64,000 bases of DNA from Rhypophila decipiens (lineage: Eukaryota > Ascomycota > Sordariomycetes > Sordariales > Naviculisporaceae): contig MU858134.1 of assembly GCA_033297075.1 (NCBI GenBank), positions 1-64,000 of the forward strand, in the 5' to 3' direction. Under the pieces are notes generated by a model. That model had not been told where the DNA came from, ran no database searches, and saw only the letters and a list, made by a program, of their open reading frames with translations. The position numbers and the translations under genes are program-made. Positions 59,242 through 64,000 of the stretch are shown here, in pieces. How positions within the stretch are numbered: position 1 is the first letter of the stretch; each line of letters opens with the position of its first letter.

Positions 59242-60399
59242 TCACTTTCGAAACGCCCTCAACTCCCTCCTCCACCAGCCTTCAAAATCCTGCGTTGAGA
59301 CATCAATGCCCACTTCTTTCAGCGCGCGAGTGCTCAGGTGGCAGTCATACGGCCGCTGGACGCTGGCATTGGGATCATTGCCCTCCGTGTTGGCCTCGAT
59401 GCCGTCTATCGGCAGGCCGAGGATCTCAGCAAACAGCCGACAGATCTCGTACTTGGTATACTTGTCCTCGCTCGAGAACTGGAGCATCTTGGGCAGTTCT
59501 GCTTGCTTCCCAGCGTCGAGTGCAGAGAGGTAGTGAACAGCAACATCTGTACAGACCCAATTAGTTTCATATCCTCAAGACTTGGTATCATAATTTCTCT
59601 CACCGTGACACACCCGTCCCACGTCCTCGGTGTTGGTAGGATACCTCAACGCCCAATGGTCCATCTTGATCTTGCTGCCTCCCTCGGCCGCCTTACGAAC
59701 CGACTCAAGAAGCACATTCACAGCACTCTCATCGGTCCTCTCAGCAGACCCATACAAAATAGGCACTCGGAGGACGACTCCGAATCCCCCCTTACCACCA
59801 GCCGCCTCAAACTCTCCCAAGACGGCCTTCTCCCCGTCGAGCTTGGTCTGCCCGTACAAGTTGGTCGGTCCAGTCTCGGCATCCGCCTCGTAAGGCGCCT
59901 CGCCTGGTTTCCCAGAAAAGACGTAATCCGTCGAGATGTATATCAACAAGATGCCGCGCTGGGCACATAGGCGGGCCAATCTGCGAGATGCCTCCACATT
60001 GAGAGCTTTGGTCCCCTCGGGGTCCTTGTCTACCTTGTCGGGGAATCTGTTTGCCGCACCTAATTGAAAACTGTCAGCACTGACTGAAAAGGGTTAAAAT
60101 GAACACCAAGAGGGAATGAAGTACGGTAGAAGAAACTTGAGAGAGAGAAACGCACAATGAACAACAACCCTCGGCTTCTCCCTATCCAACAAGGCCTCGA
60201 CCTGACCAGCATCCGCCAAATCCAGCTTGATGATTTGTTGCACGGGCTTCCCATCCGCCGCCGCAGTAGCGGTCCGAGAAAATCCTGTCCCCTTGACAAT
60301 CCACTCGTCGCTGTCGGCGGCATAGTAGCTGAATGCCCTGACGACTTGTCTCCCCAGAAGACCGGTTGCTCCTGTTATGAGGACTGTTTTCTTTGCCAT
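59242..60399 (-). CDS. MAT2B/RmlD-like NAD(P)-binding protein of the extended SDR type
   Basis: Three exons, 60399-60156, 60059-59604 and 59546-59242, join to 334 residues. The introns are 96 bases (GTGCGT...TTAG) and 57 bases (GTGAGA...ACAG). The Rossmann nucleotide motif is TGATGLLG at residues 9-16. The first junction restores VVHCAANRFPD, and the SDR active-site pieces follow: YISTDYVFSG and YGQTK, the latter holding the YxxxK pair. The C-terminal third binds the partner or substrate in relatives. The fold is that of dTDP-4-dehydrorhamnose reductase, and fungal relatives are usually named regulatory beta subunit of methionine adenosyltransferase. Whether this one is a reductase or a regulator of SAM synthesis is open. 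It is co-oriented with the PFK-2 gene, about 1.1 kb downstream of it. Confidence 0.9.
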
Positions 60400-61484
60400 T
60401 TTTGCCTTTGATAGTCTGATTGTGTTCAGGGATCTGGTCGGTTCGAGTGGTTCACCTTTTGGTCAATTCGGGCCGTGTAATAAAGTATGAGCTAGATTGT
60501 TGTGCCACGGCTGTGTGGGGAGGAGGGGTAACTTGAAGCCTTAAGAAGCCGTTTTAAGTTGCAAGTCAAAGAGGTGACAAGTGAGGTTCTTGACAGATAG
60601 AGTATTTCGACGGCTAAGATCTTTCCTTAGCAGCTTGGACGATGACGACTTGATTTTATGGTGCCTTGTTAGGTTCAAGTCTTGTGAGATGGTGCGGGAT
60701 TACACCGATGGGCGCGGGGAGGTGCTGTGATGGTGAGCTTCAGGTGGAGACCTCGAGCTTCGGCATTGACATATATGATCGATCTCTTAAATGCATTAAA
60801 ATAACTAATAATACACATCAAAGAGAAGCTGATAGGGTCTAAGAACCTAATTTCTGATGTCTGTGGTAATTATTTCTAAGGCCTGTGTTAGGTCATGAAA
60901 ATGCGTTGTTTTATTATTTTCACACCGTACCGGTATCTCGAACAGCACTGGCCAGACAAGGGTATCCGCTTATACATTGCTGTGTCAATACGAAAACATA
61001 CTTTCCTACCTACGGTAGGTAACTTGCATCTTCCATTGATCTGAATCCTGCAAATGATTGTGTGGGGAAAGTCATGGCAAACACTGGTATGTGTTTAGAG
61101 AGTGAGGAACAGTACTAAATTTGTGTCCTATCAATACTCAATCCATTACCCAATATAACCATCCACCCCGTTCATCACTTCATGCTTGAACAAGATCAGG
61201 CAGGCTGTTCTTGGTGTGAAACTCTGAGCACGTCAGCTCAACCTGTTGCCTTTTCTCTCTTCTGTGGCCTTCTCATGTTATCACAGGGGCAATAGTACCG
61301 TCAAGTTTGCCTACTCACTTCATGCCTCCTCAACTTGGGCGAGCCCTTCTTCCTCCTCGACTCATCCCATACACTGCATCTAGCATTTCTGTAATAGATA
61401 TCCCAACACAAACAACGAAACAAACAAAGCAACACGTAATCGTTAACCAAACCCCCAAAATCATAAGCCGCAATCCTGGTCAGT
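60400..61484. other. Intergenic region between the PFK-2 and MAT2B-like genes
   Basis: Holds the promoter of the MAT2B-like gene and the 3' region of the PFK-2 gene. No open frame of note; an interrupted palindrome lies at 61007-61021. Confidence 0.55.
61007..61021. repeat. Short interrupted palindrome TACCTAC-G-GTAGGTA
   Basis: Two seven-base arms around one base. It belongs to the TACCTA-type motifs scattered over the intergenic DNA of this window. Confidence 0.6.
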
Positions 61485-63487
61485 CTAGTCCTCGTCAGCC
61501 ACCTTATCAGCAACCATTTCCTTCGCCGTGTTAACTACCTTCTCCGGAGGCCTTGCCACCGTAATAGAAACAGGGGCACTAGACTCGGCAGCACCGGACT
61601 CCGGGGGGGTACTCAGACCCGGAATGGCCGGTAGTCCGGCCCCGGGCGGTGAGCCGGGGACCAGGATGCGAATGTCCTCGGGGGAGCCCGGAACAGTGCT
61701 CGGGTCGAGCCCGGGGATGTGGATGCGTTTCGCGTCGTTCTGATACGCAGCCGGAATGATTTCAATAATCTCATCTCGCGGGAACTTGAGCTTGGGGATG
61801 TCCCTCGTGCTACAGTGCATCAGATAGGCGTACAAGACCCGAAGGACACTCTCGTGGGCAATGATCAGGAGATCGTTTTGTTCACGCTCTAGTTCGAGAA
61901 TTATGGGCTCGAGGCGGACTGCGAGATCGTGGTATGACTGGAGCCAAGTTGTTAGTGAATTGTTAATGAATACTAGAACTGACAGCCATGTAGCCTACCT
62001 CGGCTCTGGGATAGCGATGATGGTATGGGTCGAGCTCGTGCTTCTCGACCTCTTCAGGGTAGAGGCTCCGGATGGCACGCTCCGACAGCTTCTCGCAGAC
62101 ACCAGGATTTATCTGGCTCATCTGGGATCGCTGCCGGACCTTGTAGCCCTTTTCTTTCAAAGGGTCGCCCGTCTGGATGGTACGCAGCCGTGTAGAAGTC
62201 CAGACTGTGAGAGGCCGCAGGGGAACCTCCTGGCCGGCCCGCTCCGAGAGCTGCTTCCGCTCTTGTTCACGGTGTCTGAGGAGCGTCTCGGTCATCTTCA
62301 GGGCATACGACTTTCCCTCTTCCGAGAGGGGAGCATCGGCCTTGTAAGAATCCTCCTCGGTTGCGACACCAGCCCGCACGAAGAAGGTGGTCCTGGACTT
62401 GATGTGGAGATTGGTCAAGTAAAAGACGATTCGGTGCGAGAGGTAGTTGAAGCTGACATTGTTATAGAAGAAAGCCTGGCCTGCGTTAATCATCTTGACG
62501 TAGTTCAGCTCTTCCTCTTGCATTGTCTCAAAAACGGGAATCTTGGTGTTTATCCGCGCCAGATAGCGCTCGGCCGCTTCATTGGGATCCATACCGTGAA
62601 ACTGCGTCTGTCAGCATGAGCGCTCGTGTATAATACGGAGAGAGCAACACCTACGTCTGGCGATGATATCTTGACATTGCGGGCATTTTCCTTGAGAATT
62701 TCTTCGTCGTCGACAAAGGACTCTAAATACAGTGTCTGTTCAGGGGTTAGCCGGGAACTCGAGCTTGCAAGTATCAGTATTGGCGGGCACAAACCTGCAC
62801 ATCATGCTTTGCGAACTCTTTGGCCAGCGCACGGCGACCAGCTGCTGTTGGGTTGACAGCATCATAGATGGCGACCTGGCCGTTTTCATGATTTAGCCAA
62901 GCGTAGATGTCTTCTCTACACTTTTTGAGAATCTTTTGACGGAGCATGACAGAAGTCGGAGAGGCATTGGGATAGAAGTAATCCTGAGGAACTTGGCCGC
63001 CCTCTCCGACTGTGGCTCGACGGTAGTCGCCCAGGTGAAATATCCGCGTCTTGACTCCGAGCCTACACAATGATTAGTTTAAGCTCCAAAGAAAAGCGGG
63101 CTGGTTTCTTACCATTGTAAGTAACGCGCCATCGAAACGCAAATATGGCTGTTTATCGTCAGTATTAATCTCTACCTGTTGTCCATGTCAGGGGGATTTC
63201 CATCTTACGTTTTCCCACGAGCTGGCAGTCCGACCATAACGATAGCAATACGACCAGAATGGAACAATCTGCCTGACATGGTGCTATACAGCTGAGCTGG
63301 AGCCATATTTCCCTCGTCAACGCTCACATCGTGAATTCCATCAATGAATGTTGAGCTCCTGCGTCTATAACGAGGTGCGTTGGCCGCAATCTCGGCGGTA
63401 CTGCATTTAATAGTTAGCGAAAGCTCCGAGCCAGTATGGTAACAACCATATATCCATGATGGGATTGTAGTCTTTGTAGCCAAGCAT
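61485..63487 (-). CDS. 6-phosphofructo-2-kinase with degenerate fructose-2,6-bisphosphatase half
   Basis: Seven exons: 63487-63447, 63400-63209, 63148-63113, 63062-62795, 62735-62655, 62601-61999 and 61937-61485, joining to 557 residues with intact frame. Introns are 46-61 bases and exon three is only 36 bases. The kinase half has Walker A GLPARGKT (71-78), FHLGDYRR and YDAVNPT. The phosphatase half keeps the fold (SRTTFFVRAG, TVWTSTRLRTIQT, HHRYPRAESYHDL, LLIIAHESVLRVL). The catalytic RHG is RAG at 282-284, so the phosphohistidine cannot form. Yeast Pfk26 is also changed at this histidine, so a kinase-only enzyme making fructose-2,6-bisphosphate is expected. RRRSST at 26-31 is a PKA-type site. 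The N-terminus is uncertain: a further ATG at 63574 can join through a 42-base intron and adds MDTLLHAQVHSLFPT. The Pro-rich tail is non-catalytic. Confidence 0.88.
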
Positions 63488-64000
63488 GGTGGGGAACAGG
63501 CTATGGACTTGTGCATGACTGAAGAGAAGGGCGTGGGATAGAGAAAAAGGTCAAGCCTACAGAAGAGTATCCATGATGACGGTGCTGGATTCGTAGACCG
63601 ATACTGGAGACGATATATCTCAGAAAGGGGGGGTTTGCTTGCTCGGTTGATCAAAATTTTGTATGTGGCCGTGGCGAACGGTGAGGTGAAGCTCGAGTCC
63701 ACAAAGAGAGCGAGCTACGAAAGCCTTGGAAAGAAATACAGAACAGAGCCTGTTTCCCACAAGCGTTGTTGGAGAGCGTTTGATAGCGGCCCCCGTGACG
63801 AGGTGAGGTATATCTGATATGGTTGTGAGCGAGCTGGTGATGCCAAAGCCTGATGTCAAAGATGCGAGCGTCGTCGAACGTATATGTATGTATCTGGGTT
63901 CCAGGCGGCGGTGAAGTCCATACAATTCGGCGAGGTTTCCAGAGCGCCAATTTGCAATATGTCTCAGTCTTGCGGCCGGGCTGTCCTTGCGAGATATGTA
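63488..64000. other. Upstream region of the PFK-2 gene, may hold further 5' exons
   Basis: A short in-frame upstream segment (63574-63561 joined to 63518) could extend the PFK-2 N-terminus. Other ATGs here (63572-63574 read without splicing, and 63513-63515) would form short upstream frames. Nothing else is supported up to the window edge. Confidence 0.4.

Overview
This window reads as nuclear DNA of a filamentous ascomycete, most likely a Sordariomycete. Genes are monocistronic and well spaced. Most carry short introns (42-110 bases) with GTATGT/GTAAGT-type donors, CTAAC-like branch sites and AG acceptors. Proteins are rich in Ser, Pro, Gln and Thr homopolymers, and the protein families are typical of Pezizomycotina. 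I found no rRNA, convincing tRNA, CRISPR array, or bacterial or viral gene. No organism is named because nothing in the sequence identifies the species.

Layout. The left 16 kb holds, all on the plus strand, a small secreted single-pass membrane protein (3743-4521), a disordered Ser/Pro-rich protein (6156-8403), a GPI-anchored GH16 glucanase with intragenic tandem repeats (11215-13593) and the mitochondrial protease OMA1 (14413-15672). After about 5.4 kb of gene-poor DNA come two minus-strand C2H2 zinc-finger proteins (21066-23558 and 30992-34005) that share one finger module. They flank a 7.4 kb stretch without a recognisable gene, in which lies an almost perfect 78-base terminal inverted repeat element with 8-base target duplications (25690-26021). 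Another gene-poor stretch (34-40 kb) holds one small Cys/His-rich protein and one doubtful 81-residue membrane protein.

The right third holds an atypical Ras-like GTPase (minus, 40144-41790), a DUF3433-type membrane protein (plus, 44199-46841), a TRP/FLC-type membrane protein (plus, 50378-52792), a large Ras-association/PH-domain protein (minus, 54727-58555), a MAT2B/RmlD-like reductase (minus, 59242-60399) and a 6-phosphofructo-2-kinase whose phosphatase half has lost its catalytic histidine (minus, 61485-63487; N-terminus unsettled).

The genes do not form one pathway or a biosynthetic cluster. Loose themes are cell wall and surface (GH16, the small secreted protein, the FLC-type protein), cortical signalling (the GTPase and the RA/PH protein) and metabolism or mitochondrial quality control (PFK-2, MAT2B-like, OMA1). 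The most unusual things seen are the young miniature inverted-repeat element, the duplicated zinc-finger module whose introns sit at the same codon and can be read through, the phosphatase-dead PFK-2, and the GTPase with a missing G3 motif and a six-cysteine tail. Exon boundaries were placed by eye from splice signals and frame continuity.
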